This document shows positions 1 through 8,195 of a stretch of 27,936 nt of DNA, in pieces (the first letter of the stretch is position 1; each line of letters starts with the position of its first letter). The notes beneath the pieces are model-generated. The model was given only the letters and a program-made list of their open reading frames with translations, ran no database searches and was not told the DNA's origin. The position numbers and the translations under genes are program-made. Origin of the DNA: Rhodocollybia butyracea (lineage: Eukaryota; Basidiomycota; Agaricomycetes; Agaricales; Omphalotaceae); NCBI GenBank assembly GCA_015501585.1, contig JADNRY010000753.1, positions 1 through 27,936 of the forward strand. Reading direction: 5' to 3'.

Positions 1-389
1 ATGCCTCTGGGCGTCCGCTTTGCTCACGCAAACCTGAAACCAGTAGTGATTCAGGTTCTGAAGCAGCCTCCCTTGCATCTGCTGGCTCCGACGCTAGCCA
101 AGGCAATGTCAGGAAGTGAACATTTCCTGACTGAGGAAATTGAGCACATGATTGCCTTAATGCCGTATTATTCATATTTGACTATGATTGAGTCATATTG
201 ACTAGTTTCGGCTGTGGTATAATGTCTCGGAACCCAAAAATGACTTTTATTATATTGTTTGTACATGAGTCAAAAGTGACTCGGAACATGACTCGGAATG
301 ACTTATTATGACTTATTATGACTTAGGTATATAGTATAAATACTGCTCAAGTAGATACAATGTACCCCAGCCTTGTTATTTTGGAATTA
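1..389 (+). repeat. possible decayed LTR/promoter fragment with TGACT repeats
   Basis: There is no convincing gene here; an open frame at 1-201 has no recognisable motif. From about 184 to 325 the motif TGACT, with or without CGGAA, recurs many times, including a short tandem of TGACTTATTA units at 298-325. TATAAA follows at 335-340. This architecture (repeated TGACTC-like sites, then a TATA box) resembles the U3 region of the Gypsy LTR at 5015-6228. It may be the remains of a related LTR cut by the window edge and by the MITE at 393. No LTR boundary can be fixed, so this is an inference. Confidence 0.3.
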
Positions 390-392
390 TTA

Positions 393-928
393 GGGCCTGT
401 TCGGCAACACAAATCTGGATTTTGTGTGATTTTTGCCAGAGGCAAGATTTTGAAGACTTATATAAAATGTTCGGATCAGCTGGCCGGTCGCCATGACTCT
501 GGAAATGTCATAAAATGACATAACTCCTGCCCTGATATGTCGGACGTTCCTCTCGCTGTCCCGCAAGTCGTCCCGACCACTCTCAATGATGCCACACAGT
601 GACCAACATGTTCTGGTCATCATCTTTCAAGTTTAATGTAATTGTATATTATTGTTGAAGCGATTTTATTCCTCTATATTGTCTAAGCAAGTGAAACCTA
701 AAGTAAAAAACTACATTTGAGAGCGGCGGGCATGTCTGAGCATCGAGCGGGGTGTTGACCTCAACATGGAAGAAACGTCTGACAGGCTGTGACAGCATGC
801 GCGTTTACACGGAGCGCTCAACTGGCTGATCCGAGTAATACTTACAAATGCTTGATGGCTTTTTTATATGGTGGCAATACCTGGCAAAATCCAAACAAAA
901 TCTGAGATTTGTGTTGCCGAACAGGCCC
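393..928. mobile_element. MITE with TTA target duplications (PIF/Harbinger-like)
   Basis: A 536-bp element without coding capacity. Its ends are inverted copies: the first 24 bases from 393, beginning GGGCCTGTTCGGCAACACAA, are matched perfectly by the reverse complement of the last 24, and weaker similarity continues to about 48 bp. It is flanked on both sides by TTA (390-392 and 929-931). A 3-bp TTA duplication and a GGGCCTGTTCGG-type terminus are typical of Tourist-like MITEs mobilised by PIF/Harbinger transposases. The superfamily assignment rests on these features only, since no transposase is in the window. Confidence 0.85.
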
Positions 929-976
929 TTACCTCTGTGCAGCATAGCTGTGAACTGAACCTTGATATGAACCTTA

Positions 977-1136
977 GTTGTAGACAAACGTAAATCTCAG
1001 TTGTTCGTATAACGGTACAACTAATACTATACCTGTAGACAAACGTGAATCTACAAAGTACAATACGTAAGTATAAATAAAGTATCAGTAAGAAAGGAGA
1101 GCTCACCTCAGTTGTTCGTATAATGGTACAACTGAG
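977..1136. repeat. short direct repeats with a 9-bp hairpin
   Basis: Two segments are duplicated here. TGTAGACAAACGTRAATCT occurs near 977 and 1034, and CTCAGTTGTTCGTATAA plus following bases occurs at about 995 and 1107. In the second copy CTCAGTTGT pairs perfectly with ACAACTGAG about 12 bases downstream, giving a 9-bp hairpin; in the first copy the right arm is degraded. This is probably a remnant of a small repeat. No coding function is seen. Confidence 0.55.
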
Positions 1137-1313
1137 GGAGGAAAAACTACAAACTAGCTAATATAAGTATTGAAGTCTCATATGTATGTGTAAGCATGGA
1201 GCAAAGATAGACATGATAGGCGAGAATAGTAAGGCCAAAGCGTGAAATATTGATCGTACAAAGTACTACTCCAACATTAGTTGCTAACTGTAAATATCCA
1301 GAAGCATCACCAA

Positions 1314-1463
1314 TTACCTGCTTACAACAGAAGAATACCTGATTACCACAGAAGAACCACCTTTACCTGCTTACCACAGAACTACATTTACCTGCTTACC
1401 ACAGAAGACACCACATCTGTTCCTTCAGAATACCAGAATATTACCTGTTAACACAGAAGAACC
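1314..1463. repeat. degenerate minisatellite, about 25-bp unit
   Basis: About five imperfect copies of a unit close to TTACCTGCTTACCACAGAAG, starting near 1314, 1334, 1363, 1388 and 1441. Spacing is irregular and the copies have drifted. No gene is seen between this tract and the relic at 1548. Confidence 0.6.
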
Positions 1464-1547
1464 ATTGGAAACCACACTGTTAAATCAGCAACACCAAAAC
1501 TCAATATTGTAGTAAATCTGCCCAACGGCCCCTCGCTATACTGTACA

Positions 1548-1978
1548 TTGGGAAGATCCAATCATGAACAGATCTTTACAGGCAAAAGCTCAGTGATGAA
1601 GAAGATAAAAGCAACCCAGCAGAAATTTAAGGAAGGTTTTTCTGCAATGGTGGAACGTGTAGGGAACTTTGTAAAGGTAAATGGTTACTCTTTCGCCCAT
1701 TACCTTATTCAATTCTCTGCTAGCCCGGTACACCTCGAAAAAAGGTGGAGACTATGCAGCAGCTCAAGTCTCAATTCACCCTCGCATATGCACAAGCTAA
1801 TGGTACTAAAATTATTAGCCTTGTGGCCACGGTTTGATGGACCCTCGTGTTCAATTCCAAGCCTTTGCCGTGTGATGCCGTGTGGTTGCTGGTCTATGGC
1901 AAAGCTCATGCATGGTCTGTGGGGGTGGATTTGGGCAAGAAGAAGGTCCGGGAGTCTATGATTCATCACCAGAGATAG
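1548..1978 (+). pseudogene. unidentified spliced gene relic, one internal TGA
   Basis: Two exons can be read. Exon 1 is open from 1548, with the first ATG at 1596 (MKKIKATQQKFKEGF). A 47-bp intron with GTAAAT donor and CTAG acceptor spans 1677-1723. Exon 2 continues in phase from 1724 to a TAG at 1976-1978. An in-frame TGA at 1835-1837 lies inside otherwise coherent coding sequence (KIISLVATV before it, WTLVFNSKPL after it), and a CGA-to-TGA change would explain it. The C-terminal part includes VWLLVYGKAHAWSVGVDLGK. I do not recognise the family. The open frame is longer and more protein-like after splicing than before, which supports the intron. The true start and any further exons are unknown. 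Confidence 0.45.
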
Positions 1979-2241
1979 AAATTTCTGTATCTGAACTCCT
2001 TGTTTCAAAGTAGGTGAAAGGATCTTCTGCAAGGCATTGTATCTATCAGCAATGAGTATTACAATGTTATGATTACAAGGGCCCGGAAACCGCATGGCAA
2101 AGGATCAGAGTTTGAAAAAATTGAACATGAGGGTCCCTCGAACCCTGGCCACTAGGCTTTATATGTGAATGAGTATTCTCTTCACAAAAGACAGCTAGCT
2201 AGGCTAAGATACAAGGAATCCTGTTACCAGCATGTGGATTC

Positions 2242-2258
2242 ATGAGTGAATCACTCAT
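2242..2258. repeat. 17-bp perfect palindrome
   Basis: ATGAGTGA, one central base, then TCACTCAT: a perfect 8-bp inverted repeat. It lies in the gene-free stretch 1979-2594, where I see nothing else I can name. It could be a protein-binding site or chance. Confidence 0.5.
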
Positions 2259-2594
2259 AGAGGTAGACTAAGGAAAATGAGAAAAGCCAGGAGGAGGTTG
2301 GCTATGAGAGGAGTTGGAGCCTTCCTCCTCTGTGGCTGATCATGGAACAACAGCCTGGAAGGTGCTGGTAATATGTCTTTTGTCTCTTCTTGTCCCCTCA
2401 CAGATAATAGTGATCACATCAGCTATTCATCATTCCGCCAATACCCAACAAATATGATATTTAAACTGGTTTTTACTTACTTGCATCTTTCTTCCAATCT
2501 TTGCCCACTTTACTGTCAACAGTTCTGTCCCAAGTCCTGATATTCAAGCTCAAGTCCACTCCCCTCGAAAATTCACTTGAAGTTCACTCCACAC

Positions 2595-2771
2595 TGTTGA
2601 GATATGTCACAAGCCATGACAAGTCTCTGAGCTCATGTTGTTTACTTATATTGATGTACTATATATACGTAGCTGAAACTTTGGGAACCTTGTGCATTTG
2701 ACCCAAGGTTCCCTGCCTAACAAAGTTTATTCGCTGTTCTCATGCTTGCCATCAGTCGTTTAAACTCAACA
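2595..2771 (+). repeat. 5' LTR of the Copia-type element
   Basis: 177 bp, TG...CA termini extended to the inverted heptamers TGTTGAG and CTCAACA. It contains a TATATATA-like box near 2658-2665. It matches the 3' LTR over its whole length with a handful of transitions. Confidence 0.92.
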
Positions 2772-2968
2772 CAAACGCGCTGGTATAACCTTATCATCCC
2801 GCTGTACTACAAGGACATTGGCCCCTGTTCTATTGAAGAACCCCTATTTGAGCTTACAGACTACGAGGATGTCTACAGCTCTAAAACTCAAGGAATTGAT
2901 TCGATTCAAGTTACCGACTATGAGGACATCAAAATACTTAACCAAAACCAAAATTCAAAATCACTATT

Positions 2969-4242
2969 ATGACTTCTGCCAACTCAGCATCCAGAAATAG
3001 TAACCGCTTTCCTAAATTGGATGATTCCAACTTCTTGGAACTATTAGTGAAGCTTTAGAAGTGGCGAGCTACCTAAGCAAATGCTTAGTAGCTAATTGTG
3101 CAGTATATGATTATATGCAAGTATGGGAGAAGGCTGTAGGCCTTCGGGTCCCAGCAACAAAAGAGGTCCACAGTCAACTGCGACGGGTGGGTGGGCCAAC
3201 CATCTCCTGTGCTCGGACTGTTAGCTAGCAATTAATGATATGACTTTATATTAATTCGGTAATTTTGAATTTATATCTTGGTGATCATGAGGATATAAAT
3301 TGGAAAAAACTCCAAGCACTGCATCTGGGTGGGTGGGAGTGGAAGAAAAGCTGTAGGCTACACTAGTAGTAGTGAGCCTTTCGATGGACATGACTGTTGG
3401 CAACGAAGTGAGTAGACACCACATCACATGTCTGTTCAAAGACTCAAGTTTGCTGCACTCTCTGCTCTCACTTGCAAACTGCCAATCCTGCTTGGAGTGT
3501 CTATATGGAGGCTGAGCTGGTTCAGAAGAGTCTTTGGGATGTAGTCCAGATTGAAGTTGATATAGTGAAATCTGATGGTACTGAGAAATCTCAGAGTGAG
3601 ATTGACGCTGAGATTGAAAAGCTGAAGAATGCACGCTCTACCAAGAAGATGGGAGAAGCTTGTGCTGCTCTGATTTTGCGAGTTACCAAAGGCCAACTTT
3701 CGCACATGCGCAAGCATGATCCACTCCACATTTGGTTGAATTTGAAGACAGTTCACCAAATTCATGGATTCAGCGCTTCACTGGCCTTACGCCGTAAGCT
3801 CTCATCAATGAAGATGAAGAAGGGAGCAAAGTTGGCTACATTCATTGGGGAGGTAAAGGCTGTTTGATTCGAAATGGAGGAGGCAGGACTTGTTATCTCT
3901 GATCAAGAGATTATCCTTGCAATTACACTTGGACTTCTGCCCTCCTACACCACTGTCATTTTGTCATTCAACATTGTTGCCGCAGATGCCCTCACACTTG
4001 ATTATGTTATGAACCATCTCTTGAACAATGAAGTCGCTCAACTCACAGGTGGCACACAGAAGTCCACCGTTGCCGCTACAAATGCCAAACATGATGCAAA
4101 GGAATCCGCACTTACTGCTAGTAACATGAAGAGTCCTGCTGGTAAGGGAATTTGTTTCTTTTGCAATCAATGTGGACATCATAAAGAGGAATGTCCTGAA
4201 TGAGAGAAGTATCTGGCTTACAGAAAGAGACTGATCAGGTAA
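2969..4242 (+). pseudogene. Copia-type gag (UBN2-like) with zinc knuckle, broken
   Basis: The reading frame starts at the ATG at 2969 (MTSANSASRNSNRF, a typical Copia gag start), meets TAG at 3056-3058, and is interrupted by about 400 bp of noncoding DNA. It resumes at about 3472 (WSVYMEAELVQKSLWDVV, the conserved gag W/LWDVV region) and continues to a TGA at 3865-3867. The same frame carries on from 3868 to TGA at 4201-4203 and TAA at 4240-4242. A CCHC zinc knuckle (CX2CX4HX4C; CFFCNQCGHHKEEC) is visible near 4162-4197. Gag would package the element's RNA. Both TGA codons are where CGA would be expected, consistent with C-to-T decay. No pol follows. Confidence 0.85.
3040..3490. other. probable insertion splitting the Copia gag
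   Basis: Between the N-terminal gag piece and the W/LWDVV piece lie about 450 bp with no gag similarity. The hexamer CTTGGA stands at 3034-3039 and again at 3491-3496 and could be a target duplication, but part of that match lies in gag codons and it may be chance. No terminal inverted repeat or poly-A tail is obvious, and no gene is seen inside. Confidence 0.4.
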
Positions 4243-4331
4243 ATCTTATTGAAGAAGATGACAATACTGTAAAGGGAGATGATTTTGCCTACTGATTTTC
4301 TAACAACATTTGTGCTAGAACTTGTGGGGAG

Positions 4332-4508
4332 TGTTGAGATATGTCACAAGCCATGACAAGTCTCTGAGCTCATGTTGTTTACTTATATTGATGTACTATA
4401 TATATGTAGCTGAGACTTTGGGAACCTTGCGTGTTTGACCCAAGGTTCCCTGCCTAACAAAGTTTATTCGCTGTTCTTGTGCTTGCCATCAGTCGTTTAA
4501 ACTCAACA
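4332..4508 (+). repeat. 3' LTR of the Copia-type element
   Basis: 177 bp, same termini as the 5' LTR, followed directly by the right copy of the CACAC target duplication. Confidence 0.92.
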
Positions 4509-4736
4509 CACACATTACAGCCCATATTGCCAAGCAATCTGGTGCATTCACCTGTAACGCCTCCGCCTCTCCATAATCACCACTGACCGTATCCAGCGAT
4601 ATGGTCATCCTAGACGCTGCCGATAGACCAAACGGTCTATCTTATCATTCTATTTATTATTAATTATATAATAAATCTGTTACTATAAGTATTGTACGAT
4701 TACTTAAGAGTCTAGTTAGTCTTTTACACCGTCGTA

Positions 4737-4838
4737 CACACAATAGTATCCTATTTGTCGTGTTCACCGGTGTTCCTAAGGACTTTGCCCATAGGGCACG
4801 TTATACTTTTTGAACATCAAAAAAATTACTATTGTGTG
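4737..4838. repeat. small inverted-repeat element or hairpin
   Basis: CACACAATAGTA at 4737-4748 is matched by its exact reverse complement at 4827-4838, enclosing about 78 bp. This may be a very short MITE-like element. No clear target duplication is seen. Confidence 0.45.
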
Positions 4839-4875
4839 AATAACACAAAGCTATTAGTTTAACAAGCTAAAAACA

Positions 4876-4895
4876 GTTATACTACCAAGTATAAC
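4876..4895. repeat. 8-bp perfect hairpin
   Basis: GTTATACT, loop ACCA, then AGTATAAC. The surrounding stretch 4509-5014 is AT-rich and has no gene that I can support. Confidence 0.5.
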
Positions 4896-5206
4896 AACCA
4901 TTATTCCAACTCACAAACCCGCTCCATTTTTCCGTCCCGCTATATCATTTGCTGTCTCAATGACCTCTCGAAATCAATCAGAGAAGTCATATCGGAGCGT
5001 GCGTGATCGCGTACTGTTATGACCCGGATCTAAATCCTATACACCCAATCTTTTTTCTTCTGTAACCAACTATGAACACTATCATTAATACTTCTACTTA
5101 ACATTTTACATTCATTAGTTATTCAACACCATTTGGGTTAATGCTGCACACATTCTTCCAGAACACCAGAATGATCTTTAACAGTCACTGCACAGTCTGC
5201 ACAGTC

Positions 5207-5322
5207 ATGACATCATTCTAGCTCCACAACTATGATGTCATCTTGCTACTCCACAATCATGATGTCATTCCATTGCTCCGCAGTTATGATATCACATCAC
5301 TGCTCCACAGCTATGACATCAT
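5207..5322. promoter_or_regulatory. array of five CRE-like palindromes in U3
   Basis: Five ATGAYRTCAY palindromes at 5207-5216 (ATGACATCAT), 5232-5241 (ATGATGTCAT), 5259-5268 (ATGATGTCAT), 5286-5294 (ATGATATCA) and 5313-5322 (ATGACATCAT), each preceded by a CTCCACA/GCACAG-like spacer at about 26-bp periodicity. TGACATCA and TGATGTCA are each one transition from the bZIP site TGACGTCA. They are plausible upstream activating sites of the retrotransposon promoter; binding is inferred. Confidence 0.6.
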
Positions 5323-5343
5323 TGCATAGCCTCTTTACATCAA

Positions 5344-5478
5344 TGACTCAATATCAGTCATTGCACAGCCAGATATCTGAGTCAACTACGGTTCCGCATA
5401 CATGACTCAATATTAGTCATTGCACAGCATTACATAGTCAGACTGACTCATCCGCAGTATTTCCGCAGTTATGACTCA
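5344..5478. promoter_or_regulatory. array of five TGACTCA (AP-1/Gcn4-type) sites in U3
   Basis: TGACTCA occurs at 5344-5350, 5403-5409, 5444-5450 and 5472-5478, and its complement TGAGTCA at 5378-5384. Three of the TGACTCA copies (5344, 5403, 5472) are followed after about six bases by GTCATT. TGACTCA is the well-known core bound by Gcn4/AP-1-type bZIP proteins. The density just upstream of the TATA box suggests a stress- or starvation-responsive LTR promoter. Confidence 0.65.
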
Positions 5479-5524
5479 AATCTAGTCATTCTGCAGCATT
5501 TCCTAACTAGTACACATTGCACAG

Positions 5525-5532
5525 TATATAAG
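5525..5532 (+). promoter_or_regulatory. TATA box of the Gypsy-type LTR
   Basis: TATATAAG lies about 45 bp downstream of the last TGACTCA site and about 100 bp upstream of the first stem-loop. Transcription would then start near 5555-5565, placing the whole stem-loop array in the RNA leader. Confidence 0.6.
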
Positions 5533-5633
5533 TAGTCTAGATTTACCAATGTACGTTAGACGTATTATTTTTCTTAAATCCAAACCCCCACTTGTTTGCT
5601 GTTATCACTTGTGTGAATCACCAGACCAACTCA

Positions 5634-6034
5634 TTGTATCTTGTTGAGCTATCTCCAAGCTACAATACACATTTATACATCTTGTTGAGCTAACTCCGAG
5701 TTGTATCCACTAACATTCACCTGTTGAGCTATCTCCTAGTGAATACTTCTTTAATTGCCACTTGTTGAGCTATCTCCGAGTTGCAACTTCCTATTACTTG
5801 TTGAGCTATCTCCAAGTATTAGACATTACACTCACTATTACTTGTTGAGCTATCTCTGAGTATTAGACATCACACTCACTACTACTTGTTGAGCTATCTC
5901 CGAGTATTAGACACCACACTCACAACTACTTGTCGAGCCAACTCCGAGTATTAGTTCTGATTCATATTACTGCTTGTCGAGCCATCTCCGAGGGTAATCT
6001 TATTATTATTTGTCGAGCTATCTCCAAATAATAA
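5634..6034 (+). repeat. array of ten stem-loops with shared loop and covarying stems
   Basis: Ten tandem units, 38-45 bp apart, each with the core YTTG TYGAGCYAWCTC YRAG. In the RNA, the YTTG and YRAG tetramers pair, and GAG pairs with CTC around a four-base loop (CTAT, CTAA, CCAA or CCAT). Outside the core each unit has its own complementary arms: 5634/5656 TTGTA with TACAA; 5675/5697 ATACA with TGTAT; 5715/5736 ATTCAC with GTGAAT; 5755/5777 TTGC with GCAA; 5791/5813, 5835/5857 and 5879/5901 CTA-N-TACT with AGTA-N-TAG; 5923/5945 a weaker version; 5966/5989 ATTAC with GTAAT; and 6003-6012 TTATTATTTG with 6025-6034 CAAATAATAA, perfect over ten pairs. Arms differ in sequence yet stay complementary. 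The array lies downstream of the TATA box, hence in the presumed leader RNA. Confidence 0.85.
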
Positions 6035-6242
6035 CTTCTGTGAGTTTTGTATTACAAACTAGTTACTAACTGTACTTGAGCCTAGTTGTTTGAGTATATA
6101 TTTTTTTGCCTAGCGGTTTCAACAAACGGAAAGGCTTGCTCTATAATCTCATTAATTTCTCTTATCATTTTTACTGCCGAGTTACGTACTGTGAAGGTTT
6201 GGACGAGACTATTGATCGAGTCATAACACGTACCTTCCATTC

Positions 6243-6260
6243 GTGGTGACGTGTCACCAC
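6243..6260. repeat. 18-bp palindrome after the LTR
   Basis: GTGGTGAC, then GT, then GTCACCAC: an 8-bp perfect inverted repeat beginning 15 bases after the LTR end. It sits where a primer-binding site is expected (it contains TGGTGAC), so it could take part in priming or dimerisation of the RNA, or be chance. Confidence 0.5.
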
Positions 6261-6358
6261 AATCAATCTATTCAGTCGCATCAGCGACTCATTCGTGCGT
6301 GTGTCTGAAGGACAGCACTACAGGCAGGACAAAAGTCCACCTAATGAACAGTATATGA

Positions 6359-8140
6359 CTATTCATAAGAAACGGCCGACCCGAGAGGGTTTAAGTGAGA
6401 TTTCTTCTGCGCTACGAGATGTAGCGGCATCACTCGACAAGAGTACGCAAGTACTCAATCGTATTCTCAATATAACTGAGAAATGGGATGCATCTAGCAT
6501 CTGATCTAATGAAGAAAGATCTTCTTCATCGAGAAACAGCAATAGAATCACTATTGCTGCACCCACACTGAGACGGCCTGCCGTCACACCGCCGGTATTG
6601 CACAATGCAGCACCATCTGTTCCTACCGAGGCAAACAACTTGGTACGCCAATGGCGTGAGACTGTGCCCAAGGCACCATCAGTCCAACAATCACTGTTGG
6701 ACGAACAGTATTCACAAGGGATGACCAAGTCACCCCATCATGTTCCTGTATTCCGACAGGAATACGCACCAGTGTCAGTAACTATACCGACACCCATCTA
6801 CACATCCCGCATGAGACAGAGTCCCAATGCGGAGGCAGCGTCTCTGACACTGTGAGGTCCCAGGCCATTACTGGTGACCAAATCTTGCTCACCACAAAGC
6901 GCGGTGAACATTAAAAGTGAACCGAAGTTACCTCGTAACTTCAATCAGGTAGTAGCGATACCACCACAGGAAAGTACAATGTACTTCCCTACTGCAAGGG
7001 CGCCAATGGTACCCAATATTATTACACCTCCAGTAGTTGTACCAAACACTACTGGAAATCATTCCAGTATGGGACCGCAACACGGTACCCTTCCGGTAGT
7101 TCCTACTACCATATCCATTGCCCCGGCAACACAAAGTGTTGCCCCTCCGGTAGTACACACTACCGTAAGACTGCCCAAATTGCCGCCCAGCAATGCGCCA
7201 GAGCCAAGTTCAATGCCAGTACCAATGGTATTGGCCGAGTTGCAACCACAGCCGCTTCTGTTGGGAGTAGCTAAAGATTGGATGAGTCGCATAGCAATTC
7301 AACGCCAACATAACACCAGTCTCCGAGATTTTGGATTCGCGCCATCTGGGCTTCCCGACCAAATGGTGGGATATAATGTTGACGGAATACCCATTGATAA
7401 ATTGACTACTCCCAGAGAAATCTGGGATTGATTTTACATTCCACCCGCTGAGTCCTTTCCAGGACCAAGCAATAATGCCGGAGCGAAAGTGCCTAGCAAA
7501 AAATCCCGTGAAGGGGGGAGGAAGCACAAGAGTGCTAAATCCAAAGGCCGCAAACGCAGGCCATGGTCGGATGAATCATCTGACTCTAGTGATACTGAGT
7601 CAAATACTGACTCTTTGTCTGATGCCTCTTGGCTAGACAAATTTGCTACCCGTAAGGGTAAAATTACTCCTAATGAGCGCCGTAAAATACTGCGTTCACT
7701 TGCATCTAAGATGCAAGAAACAACAGGTGACGACGAACATCGTTCCCGATGGAAACACAAGGTACACAAAGTGTACCGTAAACAAATTCGAGATAAGGTA
7801 GGGAATCCTATCCCTCCCATTGAGAGCCGTAAAGCTCTTAAAGTTCCATCTCCGGAGGTCTATGACGGATCTCCGGATGTGAATGTCTTCGAGCGGTGGC
7901 TAATGTCACTTCTCCAATGGATGGTAGTCAACCGCATGTGCGGTGACAATTACAATGCTACACGGACTGCCGTGCTTGGCATGTTTCTAAAGGGCAAAGC
8001 CCTTGACTGGTATAACGACAAAGTCGCTGGTATACACCGCACTGTCCTTAAGTGGACATTTGAAGGCGCCATCATTGGTGTCTTTGATTGTTGCATCCAA
8101 GCAATGACCATTCATCAAGCTGCACGGCAGTTTGACCTTA
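6359..8140 (+). pseudogene. Gypsy-type gag relic with three in-frame TGA codons
   Basis: One frame runs from the ATG at 6359 through TGA at 6502-6504, 6853-6855 and 7429-7431. No frame change occurs at any stop, and each fits a CGA-to-TGA change. The N-terminal third is helical (LSEISSALRDVAASLDKSTQ), the middle is proline-rich, and a basic/serine-rich stretch follows near 7489-7600 (KSAKSKGRKRRPWSDESS). The retrotransposon gag domain lies at about 7840-8140, with VPSPEVYDGSPDVNVFERWL, then FLKGKALDWYNDKV, then QAARQFDLI. Gypsy-type similarity stops near 8140. The frame stays open to 8694, but that part is antisense to another relic. No protease, reverse transcriptase, integrase or 3' LTR follows, so the element is truncated. 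Confidence 0.85.
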
Positions 8141-8195
8141 TTGAGTCGGTCAAACCTTCAAACCTTCAAACCTCAAGCTTTCAAGCTTCAATGTT

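Larger units (their letters stand above)
2595..4508 (+). mobile_element. non-autonomous Copia-type LTR retrotransposon (LTR-gag-LTR)
   Basis: A structurally complete 1,914-bp element. Identical-length 177-bp LTRs begin TGTTGAG and end CTCAACA, and the target duplication CACAC is intact at 2590-2594 and 4509-4513. A purine-rich tract (about 4322-4331, TTGTGGGGAG) precedes the 3' LTR. A TGGTATAACC motif about 8 bases inside the 5' LTR could be a primer-binding site. The interior holds a Copia-like gag relic and nothing resembling protease, integrase or reverse transcriptase, so it must have been mobilised in trans or lost pol by deletion. The LTRs differ at only a few positions, mainly C/T and A/G transitions, so insertion is not extremely old. 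Confidence 0.9.
5015..6228 (+). mobile_element. Gypsy-type LTR, 1,214 bp, flanked by CGTAC on both sides
   Basis: The left end reads TGTTATGAC and the right end GTCATAACA, perfect 9-base inverted LTR termini. CGTAC precedes the left end (5010-5014) and also follows the right end (6229-6233). From left to right it contains a U3-like part with arrays of TGATGTCA-like and TGACTCA sites, a TATA box at 5525-5532, and then an array of ten stem-loops in the presumed transcribed leader. A gag relic follows from about 6359. The LTR assignment is strong. The repeated CGTAC suggests a solo LTR, yet gag downstream suggests a 5' LTR. Confidence 0.85.

Noticed and set aside
5639..6034. Reading the stem-loop array as a CRISPR-like repeat array
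   Set aside because: This is eukaryotic LTR DNA; spacers are complementary arms of hairpins rather than unique spacers, and no cas gene is present.
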